Assembly (NCBI GenBank): GCA_014238855.1
Contig: JABAAH010000014.1
Span: forward strand, 1-58,113
From: Planctomycetota bacterium
GTDB lineage: Bacteria > Planctomycetota > Planctomycetia > Pirellulales > UBA1268
DNA length: 58,113 bases
Reading direction: 5' to 3'
Each line of letters opens with the position of its first letter. The stretch's first letter is position 1. A model generated the notes under the pieces. The model was not told the DNA's origin. It worked only from the letters and a program-made list of their open reading frames with translations, and ran no database searches. This document shows, piece by piece, positions 16,138 to 25,091 of the stretch. Position numbers and translations under genes: made by a program.

Positions 16138-16785
16138 ATGCCACTTGTAAACCCTGCTAGCGTCTTTAATCTCCGTTTCCCATGTCCTTGGAAGGAACGG
16201 CTTTGGCCTCCAGCGGAAAGCCATCTCGACAAGGCATGCTATTTACCACGACTCGCGGGGATAATTAATGTTCCTGATATTCTTGAAATTGCTATCGGTT
16301 GGAACGAAGCAGGACTAGGCGTCCGTGCAAAAGTTGAAGGACTTTCAGGAAACAGATGGTGTCAGCCAACCAAACCAGAGGATAGCGACGGACTTCATCT
16401 CTGGATCGCAACTCGCCCAACGGGGGAAAGCCACCGCGCGGGTCGTTTCTGTCGGCGACTCGCTCTCCTGCCGACCGGTGGTGGAAAATCTGCTGACAAA
16501 CCAGTGGCTGTTGCTGCACAAATCCCACGAACAAGTGAGGAGGCCTCATCTCTACCACCTGATGCAGTTTTTATAGAATCCGTCAATTCATCAACCGGTT
16601 GGCAGATAGAGGCTTTTCTCACTGCAGCTGCACTTCCAGGGTGGGACCCTGAAGAAAGCCTGCGACTTGGTTTTTTTGCAGCGACAATTGATAGGCGACT
16701 CGGAAAAATACCGGCCTTCGCACCACCCGAATTTCCTTGGGAGAGTGACCCAACAACATGGGCCGAGTTGCGGCTTATCAGATAG
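16138..16785 (+). CDS. Unknown protein, possibly CBM9/DOMON-like beta-sandwich
   Basis: 215 residues with no signal peptide. The pattern of short strands, a central G-L-H-L-W-I-A-T-R-P-T motif followed by H-R-A-G-R-F-C-R-R-L, a later G-W-Q-I-E-A-F-L-T-A-A-A-L-P-G-W, and a C-terminal S-D-P-T-T-W-A-E-L-R-L resembles carbohydrate-binding modules of the CBM9 type, where the last strand typically ends with a W-A-x-L-x-L stretch. This is fold-level resemblance by eye, not a firm family call. It is transcribed divergently from glgA, so the promoters share the 108-base gap, but a role in glycogen metabolism would be a guess. Confidence 0.62.
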   Translation: MPLVNPASVFNLRFPCPWKERLWPPAESHLDKACYLPRLAGIINVPDILEIAIGWNEAGLGVRAKVEGLSGNRWCQPTKPEDSDGLHLWIATRPTGESHRAGRFCRRLALLPTGGGKSADKPVAVAAQIPRTSEEASSLPPDAVFIESVNSSTGWQIEAFLTAAALPGWDPEESLRLGFFAATIDRRLGKIPAFAPPEFPWESDPTTWAELRLIR

Positions 16786-16859
16786 TGAAATTGCCAAACA
16801 TATTTTGCTAACGTAGAGATGTTGGCCCTCTTAAGCATTCTCTAAACTGGGCACCTATT

Positions 16860-18983
16860 TTAATAAGGGGCTTCAACGGATCGACCAAATGACTGAATCT
16901 GAAGCCGCGCCGGCGGCAAGCTCTTGTGAAAAATTTTCCCGTATGGCTTGGTGATCATTCGTGGATCAAGAATAATCACGCGTCCACTATCCTCTCGAGT
17001 TCGAATCAATCGGCCAAACCCCTGTTTCAATTTAATCACTGCCTCAGGCAATTGATATTCAGCAAAAGCATTCCCGCCCGCCTGCTTTATGGCCTCAATG
17101 CGAGCCGCAACAAGTGGACGGTCGGGTACTGCAAAAGGCAGGCGTGGAATAATCACTTGAGTAAGCAGATCACCAGGAAGATCAATGCCTTGCCAGAACC
17201 CATCTGTACCAAGAAGAACTGCCTGCGGGCTGCCCCGAAAGTCTTCAAGCATCTGGCTACGAGAAAGCCCATCGGCTTGACTGACAAGCCGGATCTTGTT
17301 GCGAATACAGAATCCAGTGAGTTCACCAGACGCTTTGGCAAGTGCCTGATGGCTCGTGAATAACACCAGCGTTCTACCGCATTGATCGACTATAAAGGAA
17401 CGAAGCATTTCTGCGACAGCTCGATCATAGCTTTCCCTACTACTTGGATCAGGCAGCCGGTTCACAAGAATAAGTTCTGCTTGTGATTCATAATCGAATG
17501 GACTATCCAGCTGACGCCTGATCGCTGATTCAACGCCAAGCCTCTGGCACAGATAGTGAAAACCTGTCTTTTTTGCACTTTGCTCGGACTCTGTAAGAAA
17601 AGTGTCGTCGGGCGATTGTCCTTGAGTTTCTGTAGCAAGCGTCGCGCTTGTGAGCACCACAGTATCGACTTTACTAAAGAGCTCTCGCCGCAAAACACCG
17701 CTTACGTCAATGGGGGCACTTGCCAGTTTTACACGTGGCACACCACGACGACTATTTGCTAATTCGACCCACCAGACGCTACCAGGATCATCCTGCTCGA
17801 GCCACATACGGATCGAACCTGCTTGTGATACCAAACGATCTGCAAGTGACTGAAAATCTTGTCTTTCAGCATCACTCGACAGTCGATCAGATACCCCTCT
17901 TATCTTCCGACCAAGTGCCAGAAGTGCCTCTCCCAGCGTGTTGGTGACAAGACCTGGCTCTGAAATTCGCCAAGGCCCGTCGCCACGATGTGCGACAGCG
18001 AGAACAACTTCAGAAAAAAAGTTTTCTGCAATACGACGAGCCTGAATAACCTCAGGCCTCACATCATCCAGCTTGTAGTGCACGAGCAAACCACGATTTG
18101 TTCGCTCGTTGTAAAGGCGTGAAAGAAGTCGCTCAACTGAGACACTCGACAATCCAACACCAAGATGATCACTTGCGACTGACTCGACCATATGTGCTTC
18201 ATCAAAAATAACAATGTCGTACTCAGGAAGGAGACTTGCTCCACTTTGACGCAAGGCAAGATCTGAAAAAAATAGTGCGTGGTTGACAACAAGGACTTGA
18301 GCATTATTCATACGCCTTCGAGCCGCAAAATAATGACAATCATTGTACCGAGAACAGGCACGACCCATGCAGTTCCCGGAGTCGCTATGAACTTCATCCC
18401 AGACTGAGCCTCGCGGAATTGTTGGTAGGTCTGACAATGACCCATCGCGAGTTTCTTCTGACCACTCGAGGAGTCCCTCTAACTCAGCGACTTCTTCATC
18501 ATATTGAAAGAGGCTTCCTTGACGCTCTTTCGCGAGAGCCAGACGACGAAGACTGACATAATTGCCACGGCCTTTGACCAACACGGCTGAAAACTCACGT
18601 GGCATCACAGCAGAGACAACTGGAATGTCTTTTCGGATCAGTTGTTCTTGTAATGCAATCGTGTGCGTCGCGATAATGACCCTGCGTTGATTCTTTCCAT
18701 TTGTCTTATTGAAGTCCTTACTCTCCAGCTCTCCCTCCGGTCGATTTTCTGGTTGGTCCTCTTCTTGATCTGTCTGATCAGCTGTTGCGGCAAGTACCGC
18801 AGGTATCAGGTAGGCGAGGCTTTTCCCAGTTCCCGTCCCAGCCTCTATGATCGCATGCTTCTTTTGATCAATTGCTTCCTCCACAAGATCAGCCATAACG
18901 ACCTGCTGGGGGCGTGACTCCCAGCCTGGAATGCGGGCAGCAAGGCGACCGTTGGGCATTAAAAAAGATGACGATGAATCCAT
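16860..18983 (-). CDS. dinG: DinG/XPD-type superfamily 2 DNA helicase
   Basis: 707 residues. Walker A is E-A-G-T-G-T-G-K-S (about 47-55) and the Walker B box is F-D-E-A-H; the C-terminal half carries G-T-D-G-F-W-Q-G-I-D-L-P-G and Q-G-F-G-R-L-I-R-T, the helicase motifs V and VI. Such enzymes unwind DNA 5' to 3', using an Fe-S cluster held by four cysteines. Only three are in place here (C205, C210, C216 in C-M-G-R-A-C-S-R-Y-N-D-C); the first, normally in the N-Y-x-C motif, is a serine (S144). An acidic insertion of about 25 residues follows Walker A. The gene is divergent from argH across 128 bases. Confidence 0.92.
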   Translation of the reverse strand: MDSSSSFLMPNGRLAARIPGWESRPQQVVMADLVEEAIDQKKHAIIEAGTGTGKSLAYLIPAVLAATADQTDQEEDQPENRPEGELESKDFNKTNGKNQRRVIIATHTIALQEQLIRKDIPVVSAVMPREFSAVLVKGRGNYVSLRRLALAKERQGSLFQYDEEVAELEGLLEWSEETRDGSLSDLPTIPRGSVWDEVHSDSGNCMGRACSRYNDCHYFAARRRMNNAQVLVVNHALFFSDLALRQSGASLLPEYDIVIFDEAHMVESVASDHLGVGLSSVSVERLLSRLYNERTNRGLLVHYKLDDVRPEVIQARRIAENFFSEVVLAVAHRGDGPWRISEPGLVTNTLGEALLALGRKIRGVSDRLSSDAERQDFQSLADRLVSQAGSIRMWLEQDDPGSVWWVELANSRRGVPRVKLASAPIDVSGVLRRELFSKVDTVVLTSATLATETQGQSPDDTFLTESEQSAKKTGFHYLCQRLGVESAIRRQLDSPFDYESQAELILVNRLPDPSSRESYDRAVAEMLRSFIVDQCGRTLVLFTSHQALAKASGELTGFCIRNKIRLVSQADGLSRSQMLEDFRGSPQAVLLGTDGFWQGIDLPGDLLTQVIIPRLPFAVPDRPLVAARIEAIKQAGGNAFAEYQLPEAVIKLKQGFGRLIRTREDSGRVIILDPRMITKPYGKIFHKSLPPARLQIQSFGRSVEAPY

Positions 18984-19111
18984 TGCAACAATCTACACGG
19001 AAAGTGGAAACGCCCGTCGAAAAGCGTTGGTAGACTATTCTTTCCTGTTCCTTAAAAATCGACCCTACGATACAAGATTAGAAACCCTCGACGTACACGG
19101 CAGATGTCATT

Positions 19112-20512
19112 ATGAATCAAAAATCAGCTGAAAAAGCCTGGGGCGGTGTATTCCGTGTCCCAACAGACCAACGAGTGGAATCCTTCTCTGAGAGCATCTC
19201 TTTTGATCAACGCTTGGCGAACGATGACATTGATGGATCAATCGCTCACTCACAAATGCTTGCTGAGTGCGGATTACTCACTCAAAGTGAAGCAGATGCA
19301 ATACGCGTGGGCCTTGAAGACATTCGGAAAGACATTTCTGAAGGAACTTTTCAGTTCACTGCAAGCAAAGAAGATATCCACCTTCATATTGAATCAGCGC
19401 TTACTGAAAAGCTTGGGGATATTGGCCGCAAACTTCATACGGCACGGAGCCGGAATGATCAAGTTGCAACAGATCTACGTCTTTTTTGCCGCCGTGCAAT
19501 TGACCGAATAGACGCGGGCCTCCTTGAGTTACAACGTGCTTTTCTTGCGATGGCTGACCGAGAGCATGATCTTATTATTCCTGCTTACACACACCTTCGA
19601 CGCGCACAACCCGTTCTTGCGTCACATCAACTCTTAGTATGGTGTGAGAAGTTCGATCGCGACAGACAACGTCTCACTGACTGTCGGCAGCGAACCAACG
19701 TGATGCCGTTAGGTTCAGCGGCGCTCGCTGGAACGAGCTTGCCTATTGATAGATCAAAGACGCAAGCGGCTCTCGGTTTTCATGCAATTGCTCCGAACAG
19801 TCTCGATGCCGCCAGCGACCGAGACTTTGTCTGTGAACTTGCCTTCGTACTCTCTCTGACTGCAGTGCATCTCTCTCAGTGGGCTGAGGAATGGATTATC
19901 TACAGTACAGACGAGTTCGGTTTTTTAAAACTACCGGAGGCATTCTGTACGGGCAGTTCGATTATGCCTCAGAAAATTAACCCTGATGTTCTTGAACTGG
20001 TCCGAGGCAAGTCTGCTCGTGCCATAAGTAACGTTCAGCAAATTCTTGTGTTACTCAAAGGGCTTCCCACTGCGTATAACAGGGACCTACAAGAAGACAA
20101 AGAAGCTGTCTTTGATTCAATTGATACGCTCGAAGCGATGCTCGGTGTTGCCGCTCCACTTGTGGCTGGGACTCAGTTTGATCGAAAACGGATTGGAGAG
20201 TCGATTGAAAAGGGACATCTAGACGCAACGACACTGATGGAGGCACTCATTGTTGAGGGTGTGCCGCAACGCACGGCACACGAAACAGTCGGCAAGCTTG
20301 TTCGGTTAGCTCTCACGAAAGAGTGTAGTCTCGCTGAGCTTTCCGATGATGTCTTTCGGGCAGAATATAACGGTTGGAAGGCCTCTCTACGGCAGGCTTT
20401 GGGGTCCCCACGGGCAGTTGAACGGATGGTGAGTTTTGGCTCGACTGCTCCGGCTTGTGTTGCCGAACAACTTGCTGCGTGGCGGCAGAAGTTGGAGACT
20501 GCCGCGAAGTAA
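19112..20512 (+). CDS. argH: Argininosuccinate lyase
   Basis: 466 residues, typical length. It splits argininosuccinate into arginine and fumarate in the last step of arginine synthesis, in the cytoplasm as a homotetramer. Visible hallmarks are W-G-G-V-F at the N-terminus, S-R-N-D-Q-V-A-T-D, the T-H-L-R-R-A-Q-P motif (the family usually has T-H-L-Q-R-A-Q-P), and the fumarase/lyase signature G-S-S-I-M-P-Q-K-I-N-P-D with the catalytic serine in the flexible loop. No other arginine gene is in the window. The next gene starts 26 bases downstream on the same strand and is probably co-transcribed. Confidence 0.97.
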   Translation: MNQKSAEKAWGGVFRVPTDQRVESFSESISFDQRLANDDIDGSIAHSQMLAECGLLTQSEADAIRVGLEDIRKDISEGTFQFTASKEDIHLHIESALTEKLGDIGRKLHTARSRNDQVATDLRLFCRRAIDRIDAGLLELQRAFLAMADREHDLIIPAYTHLRRAQPVLASHQLLVWCEKFDRDRQRLTDCRQRTNVMPLGSAALAGTSLPIDRSKTQAALGFHAIAPNSLDAASDRDFVCELAFVLSLTAVHLSQWAEEWIIYSTDEFGFLKLPEAFCTGSSIMPQKINPDVLELVRGKSARAISNVQQILVLLKGLPTAYNRDLQEDKEAVFDSIDTLEAMLGVAAPLVAGTQFDRKRIGESIEKGHLDATTLMEALIVEGVPQRTAHETVGKLVRLALTKECSLAELSDDVFRAEYNGWKASLRQALGSPRAVERMVSFGSTAPACVAEQLAAWRQKLETAAK

Positions 20513-20538
20513 ATTCGTTAGCAGCTGAAGGGTGTCAC

Positions 20539-22980
20539 GTGGCTAGACAAGGTTGGCTCACCAGATGGCTATCTCTGAGTATTGTTGTGGCTCTGTCCAC
20601 CCTGGTGTTCGCAGAATCGATAAAGGACAAGAATGATGCTTCGGTACTCGACCCTCTCCAGTGGGCCGTTGTCGATTCCCTGAGATATCCAGAACGTACA
20701 ACACCTCAAGAGTTGCTCGAAGCGGCTATCCGTGCTGCCTCTGTCGAGGCACTCGAGCCCACTTTGGAATTTCTCGAAAAATTCGATGATGCCTTTGCGG
20801 CAGAGCCTGATAAAGAAGAGACCCTTGCAGCACTCGGTACATATTTCCAGACTCCTGAACTGAGTCGTTTTCAGAGATTTCTGAAGCGAACTGCTCCACC
20901 AGAACAGGTCGATGCAGTTGTTTTCCTTGTAAACGGATTACGAGCTGCTGCTCAGCTAAAGAGGACCGACTCCAACAGACTAAAAAAAGCATCTATAGAT
21001 CTGCAATCTGACGATATTTTTATGCGACAAACAGCTGCAAACACTCTCATGGAAGGAGGGACGTATGCCCTTCCAATGCTCGTCGATCTCCTAATGGACA
21101 CAGGTTCGGATCACAAACAGAACTCACTATCAAAATCAGAATTTCGGTCAAGAAAACTTACTGAAGAGATCATTGGACAACTCGGAGAAAGAGGAGTGCG
21201 GGCTTTAGTAGCCTGGCTTGGGTCTGATGATTTTAAGCGATTCCCAGGAATCATTGACGCCCTGAATATTTTGGTTGATTCCGGATGCCTACCAGCAGGA
21301 AGAACGACAAACCCCAACGCATCTGCAGAACTGGATGTAGCGAGTGTTCTTTTCGCACCCGCTTTCATTTCAGAATTAGGTGACTCAACGCGAGTGGCGG
21401 CAATGCGACTTCTCGTCAAGATAGAGCAACAGGGTCTTACGGACTTTGGCAGTGAACCCTTGACGAAAGACGTCGCCTGCAGAATGCTCACTACAAAACT
21501 CGATGAACTTCTTACACCACATGGTGTTCCATCCACTGACAGTCTTACGGACGGACCAACATCAAATACAAGTCCACAACCGACCGTTGAGCAATATCTC
21601 TGGGTCACGGATACAGAGCGACCTGAGATTCGCTACCTACCACCGAATGCTTGCCGAAGTCTCCGTGCTGGACACATCGCACGAGATCTTTCAGGACTTG
21701 GATGTGCCCATCCAGACACCGTGCGCCTCGTGCTTCTCGCACAATCCGAAGCTCTCCTTGTCTTCCAAAAATCTCCTTCATCAGCATTGAATACCTTGCC
21801 CATTGAAGTGATAACAGGAGCGTTACGTGGACCCGAAGGTTTTTCAACAAAACGAACAGCAGACGTGCTCGATGATGCTCTTAACCGCTCCATCCCACTT
21901 GCAGCAGCCGTTGCAATTCGTGCAATACGCGAGTCAGGAAAAAATACGGCGTTATCAAGCCCTACGATTCGATCACCTCTTGTACGAGCGTTAGCCTTTC
22001 CTTCAACGCTGGTTCAATTCGAGGCCTCACAAACACTGGCTGTCATTTCACCACAACTTCCGTTTAGCGGATCAAGTCGGCTCCTTGATCGACTACTTTA
22101 TTTTGCAAATTCAAGTGGTGTCGATGAGGCTCTTATTGTTCATCCGAATCCTGACACTGCTGAATTCTTGAAGAGTAGCATTAGTCAGTATGGATTTGTT
22201 CCATCATCTGTCTCGAGTGGCCGTCTATGTGTTCAAAAAGCCCGACAATCACCTGATCTACAACTCATAATTCTATCTGCCCGCCTGCCCGATCTCAGTG
22301 CACCAGAAGTTGTTGAGTTATTACAACAAGAGTCTCTTGGTAAACAGTTACCAATACTTGTGATGCTTGATCCCCTTGATGACAACAAAGCGTGCGGTCG
22401 ACGCACCCGTCTCGTGCTACGTCTTCATGACGTAGAGAATGCTCTGCTTACAGACAGGCTCGATAGCCAATTTTTTCCTACTCTGAAAAGTACTGCCGAG
22501 GGAGAAGAAGTCATACCACCACGATTTCCTGAGACACTCACGCGAATTACTGGCCCACAAGCAATTGATGCAGGCTGGCGGCAAGAACAAAGAACGAAAC
22601 GACTCCAACGTGCCTCCATCGCTCTCACCATCCTCGGACAACTTGGGAACAGCGGATGGGATATTCGAAGGGCTTTTCCTGTCGCATATCATGGACTTAA
22701 GCATTCACAAACATTTGACCCTGCAATGCGACTCCTCACAAATATGCCCAGTCCCGCTGCCCAACGGTCACTTTTTGATTTAGCGTGGGCCCCAGATGTA
22801 GATAAAAGCATTCGGAAAAAAGCGGTCGATTCTCTTGGCACAAGTCTTGAGCTACATGGTATTCTTTTAACAAACAGCACCTTACGAATTATCAATGACA
22901 TGTACAATGAGGCTGATCACGGAGATGTTTCTTCGATAGGCCGTGATCTCGTTGCCCTTTTCCAACCGCCAAAAAAATGA
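20539..22980 (+). CDS. Exported HEAT-repeat protein with degenerate receiver-like domain
   Basis: 813 residues from a GTG at 20539, chosen because GAAGGG lies 6 bases before it and because it gives a clean signal peptide (A-R-Q-G-W-L-T-R-W-L then a hydrophobic run to V-F-A-E). The frame is open further upstream inside argH. Several HEAT-like helical pairs follow (for example R-Q-T-A-A-N-T-L-M-E-G-G and R-A-L-V-A-W-L-G). Residues about 528-612 fold-match a response-regulator receiver domain, but the acidic pair is H-P-N-P, and the phospho-aspartate position in L-I-I-L-S-A-R-L-P-D is serine. It therefore cannot be phosphorylated normally. A sigma-54 activator gene follows after 10 bases. Export plus a pseudo-receiver is unusual; function unknown. 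Confidence 0.82.
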   Translation: MARQGWLTRWLSLSIVVALSTLVFAESIKDKNDASVLDPLQWAVVDSLRYPERTTPQELLEAAIRAASVEALEPTLEFLEKFDDAFAAEPDKEETLAALGTYFQTPELSRFQRFLKRTAPPEQVDAVVFLVNGLRAAAQLKRTDSNRLKKASIDLQSDDIFMRQTAANTLMEGGTYALPMLVDLLMDTGSDHKQNSLSKSEFRSRKLTEEIIGQLGERGVRALVAWLGSDDFKRFPGIIDALNILVDSGCLPAGRTTNPNASAELDVASVLFAPAFISELGDSTRVAAMRLLVKIEQQGLTDFGSEPLTKDVACRMLTTKLDELLTPHGVPSTDSLTDGPTSNTSPQPTVEQYLWVTDTERPEIRYLPPNACRSLRAGHIARDLSGLGCAHPDTVRLVLLAQSEALLVFQKSPSSALNTLPIEVITGALRGPEGFSTKRTADVLDDALNRSIPLAAAVAIRAIRESGKNTALSSPTIRSPLVRALAFPSTLVQFEASQTLAVISPQLPFSGSSRLLDRLLYFANSSGVDEALIVHPNPDTAEFLKSSISQYGFVPSSVSSGRLCVQKARQSPDLQLIILSARLPDLSAPEVVELLQQESLGKQLPILVMLDPLDDNKACGRRTRLVLRLHDVENALLTDRLDSQFFPTLKSTAEGEEVIPPRFPETLTRITGPQAIDAGWRQEQRTKRLQRASIALTILGQLGNSGWDIRRAFPVAYHGLKHSQTFDPAMRLLTNMPSPAAQRSLFDLAWAPDVDKSIRKKAVDSLGTSLELHGILLTNSTLRIINDMYNEADHGDVSSIGRDLVALFQPPKK

Positions 22981-22990
22981 GCGGGCGCTG

Positions 22991-24049
22991 ATGCTCAGGA
23001 AACCAACTGAAGACTCCCTAAAATCTATAGCAGGCTTCATCGGAACAAGTCCTGCCATGCAAGAGGTCTATGCGATGACTCACCGCGTGGCAGCCTCCAC
23101 TGCGTCAGTGCTTTTAGTGGGCGAAACCGGCACAGGCAAAGAACTCATAGCACGTGCCGTCCACGAGCTCTCCCCGCGAGGCAGTGGGCCTTTTGTAAGA
23201 GTGAACTGTGGGGCTCTGTCAGAGAGCCTTTTAGAGAGTGAACTATTTGGTCACGTACGGGGTTCTTTTACAGGGGCAGTAGCGAATCGAGCAGGTCGTT
23301 TCGAAGCCGCACATACAGGAACAATATTTCTTGATGAAATCAACTCAACGACTCCAAAACTTCAAGTAAAGCTACTGCGGGTATTACAAGAACGTGAATT
23401 CGAGCGTGTTGGTGACACCGAAACGATTCACGTAGATACTCGCGTTATAGCTGCAAGCAATCGAGAGCTCCTTGATGAAGTTGCGAAAGAAACTTTTCGT
23501 GAGGACCTGTACTATCGACTAAACGTAGTTCCGATTTACCTTCCACCACTTCGTGGCAGACGAGATGACATTCCATTACTGGTGAACTACTTCCTGAACA
23601 CCTATTGTCAAGAAAATGAACGCGACGTCATGACAGTGCAGCCAGCAGCAATGGAAGCATTGACTCGACATCATTGGCCGGGCAATGTACGCGAATTACA
23701 AAATGTTATTGAGCGTTGCGTCATCATGTCCGACAGCGATGAACTTACGATAAAAGTTCTCCCACCAGCTTTTCGTGGCGAACAGTCGGCTATTGCTTTG
23801 CCTGGCCGGGGTGGAGACCTAGACAGCCTCGCTCGTGATCTTGTTGAACAAGGTATGGCATCAGCACCGGACGGTGACATGAATCTTTTTGAACGGGTAG
23901 TAAGCCGTGTTGAGAGAGAACTTATCGCTCAGATGCTTGCAGTCTGTGATGGTGTACAACTCAAGGCAGCTGGGCGTTTAGGGATCAATCGAAACACGCT
24001 TAGAAAAAAGCTTCTTGAACACGGGATCGATGACCCGTCTGAAGAGTGA
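22991..24049 (+). CDS. Sigma-54 dependent activator (AAA+ with Fis-type HTH), no sensor domain
   Basis: 352 residues from the ATG at 22991. It drives sigma-54 RNA polymerase open-complex formation by ATP hydrolysis. Walker A is G-E-T-G-T-G-K-E, the sigma-54 contact loop reads G-S-F-T-G-A (most have G-A-F-T-G-A), Walker B is G-T-I-F-L-D-E-I-N, and the arginine-finger region F-R-E-D-L-Y-Y-R-L is intact. The C-terminus has a Fis-type helix-turn-helix, Q-L-K-A-A-G-R-L-G-I-N-R-N-T-L-R-K-K. Only about 20 residues precede the AAA+ domain, so there is no receiver, GAF or PAS sensor. It follows the exported pseudo-receiver gene by 10 bases. No -24/-12 promoter was recognised in the window. Confidence 0.93.
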   Translation: MLRKPTEDSLKSIAGFIGTSPAMQEVYAMTHRVAASTASVLLVGETGTGKELIARAVHELSPRGSGPFVRVNCGALSESLLESELFGHVRGSFTGAVANRAGRFEAAHTGTIFLDEINSTTPKLQVKLLRVLQEREFERVGDTETIHVDTRVIAASNRELLDEVAKETFREDLYYRLNVVPIYLPPLRGRRDDIPLLVNYFLNTYCQENERDVMTVQPAAMEALTRHHWPGNVRELQNVIERCVIMSDSDELTIKVLPPAFRGEQSAIALPGRGGDLDSLARDLVEQGMASAPDGDMNLFERVVSRVERELIAQMLAVCDGVQLKAAGRLGINRNTLRKKLLEHGIDDPSEE

Positions 24050-24115
24050 AGCAACACAACAGGCACTCACAATACGGGCACGAGACCCTGATCGCTGCAT
24101 ATAGGCGATTCTCTT

Positions 24116-25081
24116 TTAAGCTTCTACCATCTCGCGAGCATGATAGCTTGATCGAACGAGTGGACCTGATGCCACTTGCTGAAAACCCATGCTACGAGCG
24201 ATATCTCCGAGCTCATTAAATTCGTCTGGATGAACATATCGATCGACTGGGAGACTCTCTAACGTTGGCTGTAAATATTGACCAAGGGTCAAAAAATCGA
24301 CCCCTTGATTCAACAAATCAGTAAACACCTGCAGAAGTTCCTCTCGCGTTTCACCAAGCCCAAGCATTAATCCACTTTTTGTCTTCGTACTAGGGACTAA
24401 TTTTTTTGTATCTGCGAGCACTTGCAATGTCCATGCATACACACTTTTGCGGCCACGAACACGTCTATAAAGTCGAGGTACTGTTTCAGTGTTGTGATTA
24501 AAGACATCAGGGCGACTCTGTAACATCAGTTCAAGTGCGCCCGGCTTACCGATAAAATCAGGAACAAGCACTTCAACTGACGCTCCGGTTGCTTGCCTGA
24601 CTGCCTCAACAGTTTTTCGGAAGTGATCTGCACCGCCATCAGGCAAATCGTCACGTGTCACACTTGTGATAACGACATGCTTCAGACCAAGACGTTTTGC
24701 AGCCTCAGCGACTCTTTGAGGCTCATCGTCCTCAAGCTTTTCCGTTTTCCCCTTTGGTACTGAACAAAATCCGCATGGACGAGTGCATACATTTCCCAAA
24801 ATCATAAACGTGGCAGTTCCGGACGACCAACATTCCAAACGATTTGGACATTTTGCAGACGAACACACTGTTTCCAGATTGAGTTCCGCAATCAGGCCTG
24901 CTGTTTCTCCGTGCCCACCACCCTCACCAAGGTTTTGTCGTAACCAAGGTGGAAGTCTCCTCGACATGAGTATTGATGATTCTTCAGCAGAGGAACAAGC
25001 ATTGTGCTCTACCGTCTTTGAAGTATTGAGTATCGGCAACAGACTTACTGTACTCGGCAAACTTGCTTCATTTTTCGACAC
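24116..25081 (-). CDS. lipA: Lipoyl synthase (radical SAM)
   Basis: 321 residues. It inserts two sulfur atoms into octanoyl groups on lipoyl domains. The auxiliary cluster motif C-S-S-A-K-C-P-N-R-L-E-C and the radical-SAM motif C-T-R-P-C-G-F-C are both complete, and the C-terminal R-S-S-Y-H-A serine motif that ligates the auxiliary cluster is present (V-R-S-S-Y-H). The start taken is a GTG at 25081 with GAGG 8 bases upstream; a GTG at 25099 overlapping the preceding gene by 8 bases is the alternative. About 40 N-terminal residues before R-R-L-P-P-W-L are poorly conserved. It is the last gene of a leftward operon after the LipB-like gene. Confidence 0.96.
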   Translation of the reverse strand: MSKNEASLPSTVSLLPILNTSKTVEHNACSSAEESSILMSRRLPPWLRQNLGEGGGHGETAGLIAELNLETVCSSAKCPNRLECWSSGTATFMILGNVCTRPCGFCSVPKGKTEKLEDDEPQRVAEAAKRLGLKHVVITSVTRDDLPDGGADHFRKTVEAVRQATGASVEVLVPDFIGKPGALELMLQSRPDVFNHNTETVPRLYRRVRGRKSVYAWTLQVLADTKKLVPSTKTKSGLMLGLGETREELLQVFTDLLNQGVDFLTLGQYLQPTLESLPVDRYVHPDEFNELGDIARSMGFQQVASGPLVRSSYHAREMVEA

Positions 25082-25091
25082 GGAAATTACC

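Noticed and set aside
22943-22990. Longer start for the sigma-54 activator
   Set aside because: It would overlap the end of the pseudo-receiver gene by 38 bases; the ATG at 22991 sits 10 bases after that stop.
24095-24118. Factor-independent terminator between the sigma-54 activator and lipA
   Set aside because: Only a 5-base stem (ATCGC/GCGAT) with a mixed T/C run; too weak to claim.
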